DNA of 64,000 nucleotides from Gossypium raimondii (taxonomy: Eukaryota > Streptophyta > Magnoliopsida > Malvales > Malvaceae), in the NCBI RefSeq assembly GCF_025698545.1, contig NC_068571.1, positions 37,481,733 through 37,545,732 of the forward strand. Direction: 5' to 3'. A model generated the notes under the pieces. It had not been told where the DNA came from and made no database searches. It saw nothing but the letters and a program-made list of their open reading frames with translations. Shown piece by piece: positions 11,022-23,128 of the stretch. The translations under genes were made by a program, and so were the position numbers. Positions within the stretch are counted from its first letter, which is position 1, and every line of letters starts with the position of its first letter.

Positions 11022-12509
11022 GAACTGAATTTGAGTAAAGAGCTTAAAGCAGGAGGAGCAGGAAATGGGTTTATAGATAGGAGCAAAGTGAGGATTTTGC
11101 TATGTGATAATGATACCAAGAGCTGTGAGGAAGTTTTTTCACTTCTTTTGAAATGTTCTTATCAGGGTATACTGAGCTTTTATTAATATGTATACTTTTT
11201 TTCCTCATATCTTATTGAGTGTAGAATATGTTTATTTATTTATGCTAATTTTATTGTTGTTGTTCTTGTTCGTTATTGGGTATTTGCAGTCAAATTTTAT
11301 GTTTTGTATCTGTTGAGTTTTTTTGTTAAATTATTTGTTTTTGTTTTGTTTTGTTTGAATTGTGTGATTTAAATGGCTGTTGAAGTGCAACTGATGGTAC
11401 TAGTTGAATTTTCATTTAGGAATCTGAAGGTTAAAGTACAGTTGAAAATATGCTATTATAGTCTGGAAAAAAATAAATGATATGCAAAAGAAGTTGATTC
11501 TGTCAGCTATAAATGATTATTTGTGTGTATATATATTATTCTCTTCTATAAGTTCATTATGTTATTTTCTGATTATGCTACTTTTGCTTACTAAATCTAG
11601 TCTTTTGTTTCGACTTGCTTTGCTCTACGGGAGCTTAATTTGAGAAACTTGATAAAAAGGATATTTGGGGTATACGTTTAACATCCTTATCTGGTTGTCT
11701 TCTAGTTCCTTGCTCTCATGCTTTGCCTCGTAAATAAACAACGGTGGGCTGTGAGAATTTTTTGTAGAGTGTTGATAAGAAAAGAAAGAAGGATAAGAAA
11801 TGAATTCACTTGCCAACAATCATCAGTTAATGAGAAGTTGGGAAGTGTTATGTGTGTTTGGTATAGGGCCATGTTATATCATAGAGCCTTACTTATAGAT
11901 AATAAGAGTAGAAGTAGACTGAAATTCACATGGATGACATTTAGGTAGCTTCAATATTTTCGAGTAACCCAACTACTTGTCTTACTTCGATGATTGTATA
12001 TTGCATTTAGGAGTGCATAATAGTTTTATGACACTTCTCATATGTTAATTTTGTGAAGTGATGTGTCAGCTTTATGATTCCGTGTTACTTTTTATTCACA
12101 GTGACTACAGTAAAGTCTGCTAGACAGGTCATTGATGCACTGAATGCTGAGGAACCTGACATTGATATAATACTTACTGAAGTCGACCTCCCAATGACAA
12201 AAGGAATGAAGTTGCTAAAGTATATTATGTGGAATAATGAACTACGGCGCATTCCTGTTATTAGTAAGTTTGTCTTGTACCTTTCTTCAGACGTCGAACT
12301 TTCATCATAGTGAATTTTCCTTCTGGTGTTCATGGTCTGATCATTTATTTACATTTCTTTCTTCTCTATGACAAGTGATGTCGGCCCAGGATGAGGTCTC
12401 TATTGTTGTTAAGTGCCTGAGGCTTGGTGCTGCTGACTATCTTGTCAAGCCTTTACGAACCAATGAATTGTTGAACTTGTGGACACACATGTGGAGAAGG
12501 CGACGTGAG
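11022..12509 (+). pseudogene. Captured TOC1/PRR1 fragment (pseudo-receiver exons)
   Basis: Three exons join in frame. 11022-11166 encodes ELNLSKE...GFIDRSKVRILLCDND...LLLKCSYQ. 12102-12263 encodes VTTVKSARQVIDALNAE...EVDLP...RRIPVI. 12376-12509 encodes [31 protein letters not shown]...MWRRRRE. This is the N-terminal pseudo-receiver domain of TIMING OF CAB EXPRESSION 1 (PRR1), the evening-phased repressor of the plant clock. Introns with GT-AG ends are retained, so the capture was from genomic DNA. All three exons are open, and the usual Asp phospho-acceptor position is Glu (TEVDLP), as in genuine TOC1. The start codon is missing (no ATG in frame before 11022), and the C-terminal CCT domain is absent. 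It is a fragment, not a clock gene. Confidence 0.85.
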
Positions 12510-12747
12510 GTTTGTTGCCCTTCTTTTTTCTTTCCTTTGTTCTTCTATAATAAAAATTAGATCCATGGCACTTAATAGTCATGAGATTAAAATTGAACAT
12601 ACTCATCTCAGACATGTCAATTCATACCCATATTTGACATGTCTTTATACTGACACCTAACACTCATACCTAAGTCCGACTAACATGGTTCTTTTCTTTT
12701 TCAAGTTCTAAATTGTTTAACAATAGGTTCTTTGTTTTCTTAAGCAG

Positions 12748-12814
12748 GGATGATGAAGATGATTCTGTTGCCAAGATGAAGGCAGCTGAGGAAGCCTTGG
12801 AAGCAAAAGAAAAA
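12748..12814 (+). pseudogene. Captured short exon, origin not identified
   Basis: Between an acceptor (TTAAGCAG) and a donor (AAAAA/GTAAC) one frame reads DDEDDSVAKMKAAEEALEAK, an acidic then helical sequence typical of a real exon. It does not continue TOC1 in phase after 12509, so it seems to come from another gene. Parent unknown. Confidence 0.4.
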
Positions 12815-13364
12815 GTAACAAATAGCTTGTCTGCTACCTGTTTTATTTTTTTTTTATCATGTTTTATAATTTTGTGACAAATTGTTCTTGGTACTCTGCA
12901 GATATTTATGCAAAATTACCCTATGATTCTATTGTATTTATACTGCATGGTTGCACCATGTATTTCTTAACTAGTTTGATAAATTTTATGTGTGGTGTTT
13001 AATTTTTCGTTATTGTCTGTGTAACTTGCAGCAAAAACCTACATATTTGAGTTATCTTTCCATTGATTATTTTAGTTTTGATTCTAAATATTTATTTTTA
13101 CATTAATATTTACGACAACTTGAGTTCTAATTTTAGATTTTAATTGTGTTATTAATTTATTATTTTAAATTTTAAAACTAAATTCATTAATTTTTATATT
13201 TATTTTAAAGTTTAAATTTTCATAGCAAATTTAATTTAAATAATATTTTTTATTTATCCTTAAAAAGTATATTTAAAGTTCAAATTTTAAAAATAAAACA
13301 TAATATAATATTTATCATAAAAATAAATATTATTTGATTAAAATAATTTTTTTTAAAGATTATG

Positions 13365-13700
13365 TTTTTAGCGGTGTTTTTGCTAGAAGCGCCGCTAAAG
13401 AAGGGAAAAGCGCCGGTAAAGGTTTTAGCGGCGTTTGTGGTAAAAGCGCTGCTAAAGGTCATGGTCTTTAGCGGCGTTTGTGGGAAAAGCGCCGCTAAAG
13501 GTCATGGTCTTTAGCGATGTTTGTCGAAAAAGCGCCGCTAAAGGTCCTGGTCTTTAGCGGCATTTTTTAAAGAAAAAGCCACTAAAGTTAGCGACGCGTT
13601 CTTTAGCGGCGTTTTTTCTGGCGCTTCTCAAAGCGCCGCAAATACTTTTAGCGACGCTAAAAAGCGCCGCTAAAGGCCTAAAAAAGCGCCGCTAAAAACC
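13365..13700. repeat. Right subterminal repeat array of the CACTA element
   Basis: About ten GCGGCGTTT / AAGCGCCGCTAA modules lie here, many in a 46-bp higher unit with linker AGGTCATGGTC(T)TTAG. The array is inverted relative to the left one and ends at the terminal CCTATTTTGGTGTAGTG. Confidence 0.8.
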
Positions 13701-13715
13701 TATTTTGGTGTAGTG

Positions 13716-14128
13716 TTTGTAAGTATTAAAAAAAATTCATTTCTTAGAATTCAAATTTAAAAATTAATTTCTCAAATTTACCTTATATTCAAAAACACTT
13801 TTAATTTGTTATATCAAAATCTTTTATCAAATAAAGTTTAGTTTAACATTTAGTTTCTGGAATAGTGATCTGATAAGTTTAACTATCCATATTTTAGCTC
13901 AAAACAATCTTGAAGGTCCCCGTGATAAGGTCAAAGGTCCTGTTGTTTAAACTTGCTGCATTTTCTGGTGAGTTCCTTTTTGCTTCCATATGTGTGTAAT
14001 GCTTTTGTTTATACCTTGTGTGAGGTAAGTATTCATACTCTGAAGGGATGAAATGTCTGTACATGAAAGGTGGTCATTCGGAGTTGTGAGTCTAGTGCTG
14101 GTAGGTCGGTATTAAAGAGTAAGAACTA
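13716..14128. other. Intergenic, no feature seen
   Basis: AT-rich sequence continuous with the pre-insertion host sequence left of 7539. No gene or element boundary identified. Confidence 0.4.
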
Positions 14129-14815
14129 AAGGTGATCATGGGTCGGGCCGGGTCAGGTTTGGATTGGATTGGGCCCAAGTAAAAAATTTAGGCCCATTTT
14201 CTAGGCACGGGCTCGGCCCAAAAAATGGGCCTAAAAATTTTTCCTAACACGGCCTAGATAAAAATACTAAAACCCAGGCCTGACCCATCTCGCCCATATT
14301 AAAATTTTTTATATTATATTATATTATATTTACATAATTTTTAAATATATAATACATCAAAAATACTAAAAACATTAAAATAAATATTTCCGAACAAACT
14401 GAAATTAAATTTTAAAAAATATGTATACTTAAATAATATTAAAATAGATGCAACTTAACAAGAAAATTTCTCTAAAATAAAAAAAATTAACAATAAAACA
14501 AGTTTTATACAATATCCAAAAAATAACAACATAATAGTGAAATGGTAGCAAAATAGGAAAAAAGAAGAAAATATCATTAATATAATAATAATAATAATAA
14601 TAATAATAAAATAGCAGATTTTTTTGTCATTTAGTGAATTTGGGCTGCACCGGGCTCGGGCCAAAAATATCTTACCAGAGGCCCGACCCGTTTTTAAAGC
14701 GGGCCTTATTTTTTTGCCTAAGCCCATTTTTGAGCCTATATTTTTGGCCAAACCCTCCCATTTTTCGGGCAGGCCTTCAGGTCGGGCCGAGTGGCCTATC
14801 TTATGAGCAAGTCTA
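14129..14815. mobile_element. GGTCGGGCC-type non-autonomous repeat element
   Basis: GC-rich termini (ATGGGTCGGGCCGGGTCAGG on the left; CAGGTCGGGCCGAGTGG on the right) enclose an AT-rich core with a (TAA) microsatellite at about 14580-14608. Repeated GGGCC/GGCCC phrases make the ends roughly inverted. This pattern is common in plant hAT-like non-autonomous elements. Class is tentative and no target duplication was verified. Confidence 0.45.
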
Positions 14816-15759
14816 ATAAGAACCCTCCTTCGTGCTTAAGCCACTACCCACTCTTCTGACAAGAATGATATGGCCTAAAAAAAATGGAAATAAACTCATG
14901 GCGATGCCTTCAATGGAATAAGTATTGAACTAACAGATCGCGATACATGAAAATGGTCATGTAGCCTCTAGTAGGGCAAGAGTCTGTTGCAAACCAAATT
15001 GACAAAACATGACAAAGGAATATGAATGAAGTAAATGAAATTACTACGAAAAAGGACCTGGGTACATAGCTAACATGAAGAGGGTGGTCTGTAAGGTCAA
15101 ATGGGCGCAATGTATACGCTAAAGGAATAGTAAATTGGCATATAATATATCTATGATTGGTACTCGTCAACTGGCGAACTCTGTGACTGTGTTTGAGTTC
15201 AAAGAAATTGCTTGAATTGTTAATGACTATTGGAATGTTTTCTTTTGAAACTCATTATGTTCTTTTGAACTTACCTAGTTACCTTTCCTTCTCAAGCTTG
15301 TTACCGAAGTAAAGGAAGTGCTTGGACTACGCCAGAGGACGATTGTTATCATGAGATTTCTAATGTTTTATATTATGCATGACATGAGGTGATTTCAAGG
15401 TGTTTAATTTTGAAGAATGAAGTTATATTCAAACGTATGATTACGAAACTGAAGTTTAATGAAAATATATTCAAGTATTTATTATTTTAAAGTGTACTAT
15501 TTTATTTAGTCTTGAACGGCAAATGATTTAATTTTTTTTGCACCAAAAATATTCTAAAATTAAGGATTTTAACATAGTGATACGTCATTCTTGGATCCTC
15601 CTTAATAATCGGGTTTGAAAGTTACATGAATAATAATGATTCTCTACAAAGAAAATACGAAGATGAATAGTAAAAATTTTATGCAAAGAAAAGACCAAGA
15701 TGAATAGTAAGGATTATCTACAAATATTCTCTCAAAAAATATACAATACGAAGATACAT
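14816..15759. other. Intergenic, no feature seen
   Basis: No exon-like frame, RNA gene or clear repeat border was recognised. The 86-codon minus-strand open frame at 14910-15170 has no domain resemblance. Confidence 0.4.
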
Positions 15760-16260
15760 AATAAAATTTCCTGCAAAAGTTGTGTTATGATAATAATCAG
15801 AAAAATAGCAATTTTATAGGCAAAAGAAAATATTTGTAATAATGTAAAGGATCAAATTCCAATAAAAACATTGTAAAAAGTAAAAGTCCCTATAAAAGAC
15901 AATAAAAGATCAGAGATTCTCTTGAACGCCCAAAATTTTCAAAAATTCAAGTTTTTTCCTAGAAATTTAAATTTTCAAAATATTAAATTTTAAATTTAAA
16001 TAAAATATTACCTCCATCCATCCTTTAATTTTTTACTTACATCCACCCTTAGATCTTTGAGACTCATTTGGGAGCAAAAATACAAAACCAAGGCTGAATT
16101 TGTTTTTTTTTTTTAATATTTCATCTTTTACTTCCATTTTAAAAATTAATTTTCTAGTTGTTGATTTTTTTAAAATGAAAACAATTTTTTTTTTGTTTTG
16201 TTTTAAAATTTTAAACCCTTTGTACGGAGCCTAATTTTCCAAAAGAAAAAAACGAACGCC
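15760..16260 (+). repeat. Diverged retroelement-like leader repeat, copy 2
   Basis: This is related to 5200-5500 by the ordered motifs ACAATAAAAGATCAG, TTTTCAAAAATT, TTTAAATTTAAAT and ACCTCCATCCATCCT. No coding sequence. Probably an old dispersed element of unknown class. Confidence 0.3.
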
Positions 16261-16849
16261 CATGTATTAGGCAAATAAAAAATTTCAAATTAACGTACCG
16301 GTTTATATATGCATAAGTTTATAGAGTAGGAATGATGTTGAAAATAATCAGAATGCACCATTTATTTAACAGAATACCTAAAATTCGTGTGTGCTTGTTA
16401 AAATTACGATCCTCATGAGGTTCCTCACATCTTCAACACTTGGGTGCCTAGCTAATATACAGGGCTTCAAATCATAAATAAAGTTAAAGACATAAGCTGA
16501 TTTACATACTCTCCTCCACTTTTGAATATATGAACTTTTCTGCTTTTTCAGTATCTTTTCTTCTCAATCACCCAACTGCTTGCTTCAGATGTCTAACTCC
16601 AAGGATATTGAAAATGGCTTCAGAAGGGGCAAAACATCCAACACAAACGTATCTGGAAACACTCCATTTGACCCCACATTAGACATTCATGAATTACATC
16701 TACTACAGTTGCCAGGTTACTGAGTACATCCAACATCGAAGTAAACATATCTACAACACGAATGTAGATAATGGAACCATGCAAGAAATTCTCAACCTCT
16801 TGGTTTACCTTCGACACAAAACCACTTTCACTTGATGCATAGCCGGTAC

Positions 16850-19800
16850 TTACTTGGAAGCAGAACTTGCAGCACATGAAGCTTGGGCACTGGTCTCAGT
16901 CAAAGGAGTTTCTACACCAGCATCTACAATCTGGTGGTTATTTGATTCTGGATTAGACCCATCTTCCAAAATGCTTGATACAGTAGGACTGGCAATATTA
17001 TCTCTGGTTTCTACAGGCTCTATCGTGCGCAAGACTGTTGCATTGCTGCCATCATTAACCTCTCCCCTAATTTCAAAACCCAGACCTGCCATGGAAGTGT
17101 TGCGAGAGAAAAATCTCTCCTTCCAACCCCTTGTACTCTTTGAAATTGACTCTCTGTACCTTAAAATGATCCATATTTCAAAAGACAAGTGCAAGTCTAT
17201 AATAAATTATGTAAAATTAAAACATCAAAATATCACCCATGTTAAAACCTCAAATATTTCCTACGGCCAGTACCTCATTGAAACAGCATTAAACCGTGAT
17301 TTCAATGATTCTGAAAATGACTGGAAATCCGAAGGTCCAGCTCGATCTTGACTATTAGGAGAAGACTGATTAGGAGACCTCCTGCAACAAAAGAATATGG
17401 TACTGTGATTGACATGACGGTAGGTTGAAAATTGTGTTGTTTACCTAAGAGAACTACCTAATAACAGATATATAAGGATAATCAAGGTAGAAAAAAGTAA
17501 TTACCTATTGTTAACGGGAACGGAATTCCCTTGACCATTGACAAAAATTACATTGGAGCGAGATGCAGAGGCAGACTGCTGATCAGCTTGGGCAGAAGTT
17601 TCAGGAGTAATTGATACCAAAGATTCTTCCCCCACAGTTCTTGAAGGCGAGGATGGAGTGCCAACAGTGATTGTAGGGGCTGGTTGAACTTCTCCTTGAG
17701 TTGCAACTAGTGAAGATATAGGACCAGTAGAAGGTGCATTTGGATGTGTTGAAAATACCAAGAATTGTGGACGACCTTGAATTGATGACCTATTCCTCAT
17801 ACCTTCCCTCCTTGCAATGTGACGTGCTCGCCCCATTGCAGCAGCAGCAGCCAAGTGCTGGATTATGCGCTCATCAAGTTCAGAATCATTTGTCCCCATT
17901 GGCAACTGCATAGAATGCAAGTGTACGAGTAAGGTTATTTCTTTAGAAATTGGGCTTAACAGTCAATTTAATGAGAATGCTAGACGTCTAACTAGCAGAG
18001 GACAAATACAAACATGCTGCAGTTCAAAATCCCCCAGCGTTGGATGATGAAATATGGCTGCATTTCTAGAAGGATTAAACCTAAAACTCCTTTCACGTTC
18101 AACAGCCTCAAGCAACTCCTGGCTGCCAAAGCAAGAGAAATGATTAGAATGTAGTATAAATGGGGAAGAAGAATCTGGATCCAGTAATAAAACATAGATA
18201 AACTACCAACCTGGTTGGATCTTTCAGGCTGATTGGCTGCCAGCACATTGGGCACTGAGAACTCCTCTGACACCTACAAGATTAAAATAGAAAAAATAAG
18301 AAATAAGATAATAATACTTTCTTGCTCTTTCCATCTTTTAGCAAGTAGCATGAACTCCAATCATATCTCATATATGATACGAACATCAATAGAACATTCA
18401 ACAAATAAATTCACATCAGATTCTTTTATCACATGGAATGATTGGAGCTGAAGAGGGTCACATAGTTCTTGCAGTGGTAATTCTAAAACTACACCGTGGG
18501 AAAATAGATATTTCTCCTACATTACCCATGATATGCAGCAGTATCAACGTAATTTCATAGTCATTCTGTCTGACTGCTACATAAAGAACATAAGCCAAAT
18601 GCAGGAAGACCTAGGATGTAGAAGCTCATGAGTGGTTCCACTGATTTGGATTCCTATATATCCAGTCATGTGGTACTTCTTGTAATATATATGTAAGAAC
18701 TATACTATAAGAATTATAGCTCCGAGATTATGGCAATATGGAAGAAGCTAGCAATTTAACCTGGAGATCACGTGTTCATACATCAGAAACATATCCTCCC
18801 TAATACTCTCTTACATTCCAGAATTCTGTACTTCTGTAAGTATCAATCAGAACATAGACTTCTTAAAAGATATTATACAAACACAACATAACCCCAACAA
18901 TAACACCCCACTCCGTTCAACCTACATAACTCTTATAAATGCCTAAGTTGCTATTTACTTCACATATTTTATAGAATTTTCTAAAATCTCATGTAGAAAT
19001 CCATGCTGATATCAAGCATCGCATAAACATAGCAGACATAAAGCAATTTGTCATGCATATTCTCACATCATAATTCATGTAAGTCTAGACAAAAGAAAAT
19101 TGCAATGATCTTAGTAATAACGAAGTGTATAAGAATGCACCAGTTTGCATAGTAAATATAACGACATAAATGAAGCACAACATTAGCCAGGAAATATGGA
19201 GGCAGAAGGAGTAAAGGAATCTTGAGCTACTAGCACTGGACCAGCCATTATATCCACCCTTTAGGGGGTAGAACCTGCAGACCCTATCTTGAACTCCAAC
19301 CAAAAACCTAGGGGTTATCATTTCCATAGGGGGAGAAAAGAAAAAGGGCTATCCAGAAGTACATAAAGACTAGAAAAATGAAGAGGCAAGTGAAACTAGG
19401 TGAAACTTAGAGCCACATAAAATAACAAACAAAAGACAACATGGTGATCTATCAACATCAGTGTTCCTCATTAAAGTTGCACAACTAATGAGATTCAAAC
19501 CAAAGATATAACAAGGTTATGAAGAAAAACAAATGTCCTGAATTACTACAAAAAAGCAATAACTCAAATAAAAAAAGTAAAATGAGGAAAAGATGAGAGG
19601 AAATTGGCAGCAGTAATTAGAATTAAATGGTGCGTAAATGAATAATTTTGCACCAAGCCACCACTTCATCATCAAAGAAATATGCATAGATGCCAAATGC
19701 AAAGCGTTTTATAATATCTGCCATCTAACCAAAATACTTGCTGTACTCCAGCCTTATATCACCACACATATGTGGTAATCTCAAGCCTCAAAGGCCAATC

Positions 19801-21292
19801 TCCGACACACAAAAAACTTTAAGCATATGTGGTAACCTTAGATTTGAACACTTCACTCTTTGGCTTTTTTGGAGAGAAATAAATAGACCCTGCTTTTGAA
19901 GGAGAAAAGATAACCATATAAAGCTCCTGCTTTCATGGTTCTCATCCCTTTTGAACACAAGCTTCCATGGTCTAAATAAATAGTCCATCTCTTTTAATAT
20001 TAACAATAGATGGTCCATTCATATATTATGAAGGTACATGATGTTATTGGTTTATTCTACCTCTATCTTTATAATCTAGCATTCCACATGCATTGTTGTC
20101 CCCTTGGTCCCCAACTGCATAGCAAAGTTTTCATTCTTTTAACTCGTCCAAAAAAAAAAAGGTATTTTCAAATTGAAACATTTTTGGAACATAAATGATA
20201 TAATGACAATTACGGATTTACCAATTCATTGTTCCTAAGAATGACAAATAATAAGACAAAATCCAAACCTTTCCTAATTAAGGAGAAAAATGTGAAGTGA
20301 TAATACTGATAAATTTCACAAAGTGTGGCCCAATAATGTCTAATTTACAGCTTTAATTTGTTAATCTGTTTCCTAGAATCCTCACTTTCAGATTCCTCAA
20401 CCAGTCTCTAACATCAACATAAGTATCCAAAGAACAACAACTTCCTTTCCTAATAGAAAGTATTTATCTCCAAGAAACTTTCTTTTAGAATTTAAAAGAT
20501 TTGGGAATGTTTGATAGCTAATTTTTTATTCCATGGACAAACAAAAGTACACATCAGGCCTCATCCATAATTTGCAATGCTCCCTTATCACAAACATGAT
20601 GTTATACCAACAATATTGATGGAGGTTTTACCTCTTTTCTGGTGATACAAAAATGAAATGAATAATGTCCCTTCCATGCTATAAAGTTTATAGTGATGCT
20701 GTAGTACTGCTTCAGATCTGACGGCTCGCTAGAGTAGAATGCAGCTTGATTCCACTTAAGCATCATAAGTACATATCTATATTATTCTGTTATAATTTGT
20801 GAATCTCCCTATTTTAAGAATAAGGAAGAGAAGCCAAAAGTTCTAAACAATAAGAGAAGAACAGAAGCTACATTAATCCCCACTGACAAAGGACTGGTTT
20901 TATGAGTCTAATCAATTAGAGAATTTTCCTAGCCCTGACTGATTTATAAAAGTATAGTCAAGTTCAAGTTCGCTTGAAAGTAGACCAGCAAGGCATCTAC
21001 GATGACTCTTATAAAATGGATATAGATTACCATTCAAGAATGCACTGAAGATGAAACTCGTGCTTGCAGCAGGTCACCTGCAAGGGATGCAACGAATAAG
21101 TATCAAAGAAATGTCCATTCACATATCAAACAAATAGGAATAAAAAATTTAAGACATACATACCGTGGATGGATCACTTTCACAGAATGCTTCAAGGCAT
21201 ATACTGCAGGCATCATCACAAGCATCCTGAATTCCCCCTTCCACAAAAGCTGCAGCTGAGGTTATATGCGCCTCAGACTTGGAATCTTCCAT
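16850..21292 (-). CDS. RHF2A: RING-H2 E3 ubiquitin ligase, RHF2A-like
   Basis: Seven coding exons join in frame: 21292-21164, 21077-21031, 18273-18211, 18122-18014, 17905-17505, 17381-17274, 17159-16850, giving 388 residues. The RING-H2 ligands are C29, C32, C47, H49, H52, C55, C66, C69 (CSIC...CKHEFH..C...CPMC). A conserved RHF region follows (SQELLEAVERERSFR, then ERIIQHLAAAAAMGRARH), then a Ser/Thr-rich tail with RSPNQSSP and KSTRGWKERFFSRN. In Arabidopsis, RHF1A and RHF2A promote gametogenesis by targeting the CDK inhibitor ICK4/KRP6; the same role here is inferred. The acceptor TTGCAG/GAG just before the ATG implies a 5' UTR intron. Intron 2 is 2757 bp. The stop overlaps a consensus donor (AA/GTAAGT at 16853), so an alternative C terminus is possible. 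Confidence 0.92.
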
Positions 21293-21862
21293 CTCCTGCA
21301 AGGCCAAACACCAAAGTTTCCCTTTTTTTATAATGAACATAAGTCTTAGGTACAAAATGGAGCCAACAGTGACCAGAAGAGAAATTAGCATCTTGATAAA
21401 GACTAAACCATGGAAACATATATAGTCAACACTGATACAAGACACTGATACTACACCGATGAGATGCATAAATCAGTTCACTTAGACAAAAGATCAACAA
21501 AAGTTAAGCCCTAAAAATATATAATATTTTGAATTTAAAAAAAAAATACAAGAGCAGAATCTCCAAAATCCACAATAAATATTAACCAACTAGTAAAACT
21601 CTGACCAACCAAACTCCCCCAGAAAACAAAATCAAAGAAACACATATCATTTACTTTACCTCCACTTGAGGGTTGAGAGTTTATAAGTAAAGAAAACCTG
21701 CTAATTATCAACCAATATCTTGATCAACAAAACAAAGAAGCCTTTTAGAAGAAAACCCTAGACTTTAAGGTGTTTTTTTTTTTTTTTTTGAATTTGGGAT
21801 TGTTTTGGTTTTTGGATGGTAACAGAGCGGGGTGGTAAAGAAAGAGATGGAGTTGGGCACAA

Positions 21863-21898
21863 GGTAAAGGTGAAGGTAAAGGTAAAGGTAAAGGTAAA
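21863..21898. repeat. (GGTAAA)6 hexanucleotide repeat
   Basis: Six GGTAAA units, one altered to GGTGAA, lie about 570 bases upstream of the RHF2A-like start codon. They are probably in the 5' UTR or promoter (CCTTTA-rich on the sense strand). Confidence 0.85.
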
Positions 21899-21959
21899 GA
21901 GATGATCGTATTTTGTTGTTTTCCATTATTTTTTATATTTTTATGCCACAATTCCTACT

Positions 21960-22690
21960 TATTTTTTCTCCTTTAATATTGTCGTGTTCATAACATATTA
22001 ACATCTATATTTTTGACACGTGGAAATTATACTATAATATCTTTGACTTATTTCTGATTTTGCCCATAGCTATTCTTGTGACGCATGGCATGTATATTGT
22101 TACGACTTCAAGAATTTTATAAATTGCATTATTATGAAAGTAATTTTAAATGTAATCAAATTAATTTTTGCACACAATTTTGGGATTCATTTGGTTATAA
22201 AAGTTAAATCTACTCTACTATCACAGTAATAGTCTCAAAATTTCTCTCCCAAAACCAAAATAATTAACTCCACATAAAATGCCAAATAAAAGAGTCTCCC
22301 AAAAGCACACTCATTGTGTAAATAGAGCAGGCTCCAAATAACTTTATCTCAAAATATGAAAGGCCAGCTTCAAATATTTTAAATCACAAGATAGAGTTCA
22401 TGCAATTTTGAACTCTTTCGTTTTCTTTAAAATTACCGTCAACCAATAAGGTTTACTCCACCTTATATCTAGTTCCTTTTATGTATAAAATGTCCTACAT
22501 TTACTGCCTAATTAAGACATTAATTACGTACACAAATCAAAGACAGTCAACCACAAATATAATGTTGCGGTTTCAGGGTGATGAGAAATTGGTTTAATTT
22601 TTTTACACTTGGGTTAAATAATATGTCTTATCCCATAATACAAATATTCTCAAGCTTTAAATTCTGCCTTTCTTCGGGAATTGGATGTAA
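21960..22690. other. Intergenic promoter-side sequence, nothing specific seen
   Basis: AT-rich DNA between the RHF2A-like gene and the RNase H relic. No further element identified. Confidence 0.4.
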
Positions 22691-23128
22691 TTGAATATTG
22701 ATGGTGCAATAAAGGAGGATTCAGGGTTAGCTACGATTGGGGGTGTCATGCGAGACAAGAACGGGAGATGGATCCTTGGCTACAATCAATTTTTGGGGAG
22801 TTGTTCTATCTTGGACGTTGAATTATGGGGTATTCTGAATGGTTTGGTGATTGCACTTGATCGGGGATTTGACAGTTTGATTTTTCTTTCAAACAATTTG
22901 GAGGCGGTACAAGCTATACAAGGCAGTTATTCAAGGGTGTTGAATTCCGCTTTGGTTAGAAGAATTCAACAATTATTGGCTAAACCAATGCAATGGTCAA
23001 TCCATCACGTATCTAGAGAAGACAACAAAGAGATAGATGAACTTACAAGAATGACTACTGATAAAAAAAAGGAGGCCTGCAATTATTTGGAATGCACCCA
23101 ATACGGGCTTGGCCATAATCTAAAGTAG
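22691..23128 (+). pseudogene. RNase H-like fragment of a LINE-type element
   Basis: A 145-codon frame reads LNIDGAIKEDSG...GGVMRDKNGRW...DVELWGILNGL...FLSNNLEAVQAI...VSREDNKEIDEL. This is the plant RNase H-like domain (RVT_3) that ends many LINE open reading frames and occurs as solo genes. The first Asp (NIDG), the Glu (VELWG) and the last Asp (EIDEL) are present, but the third acidic residue, normally in a SDN/SDS motif, is Asn (LSNN). The frame begins without ATG and the upstream frame is closed, so the 5' part is missing. It is probably a dead retroelement tail. Confidence 0.65.

Larger units (their letters stand above)
7539..13715. mobile_element. CACTA-type (En/Spm) transposon with captured gene fragments
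   Basis: The left end CACTACACCAAAACAGG (7539) is matched by the inverted right end CCTATTTTGGTGTAGTG (ending 13715), giving a 6177-bp element. Subterminal arrays of TTAGCGGCGTTTTT and AAAAGCGCCGCTAA follow both ends, as is typical of CACTA elements. The flanking triplets are ATT (left) and TTT (right), so the expected 3-bp target duplication is imperfect. No transposase was recognised, so the element looks non-autonomous. Between the arrays lie fragments of host genes with exon-intron structure: SAC phosphatase, TOC1, and at least two unidentified pieces. This is a PACK-type CACTA. Nested insertion inside it cannot be excluded. Confidence 0.8.

Noticed and set aside
11022..12509. A functional TOC1 gene in place
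   Set aside because: There is no start codon in frame, no CCT domain or later exons in the following DNA, and the piece is enclosed by transposon ends.
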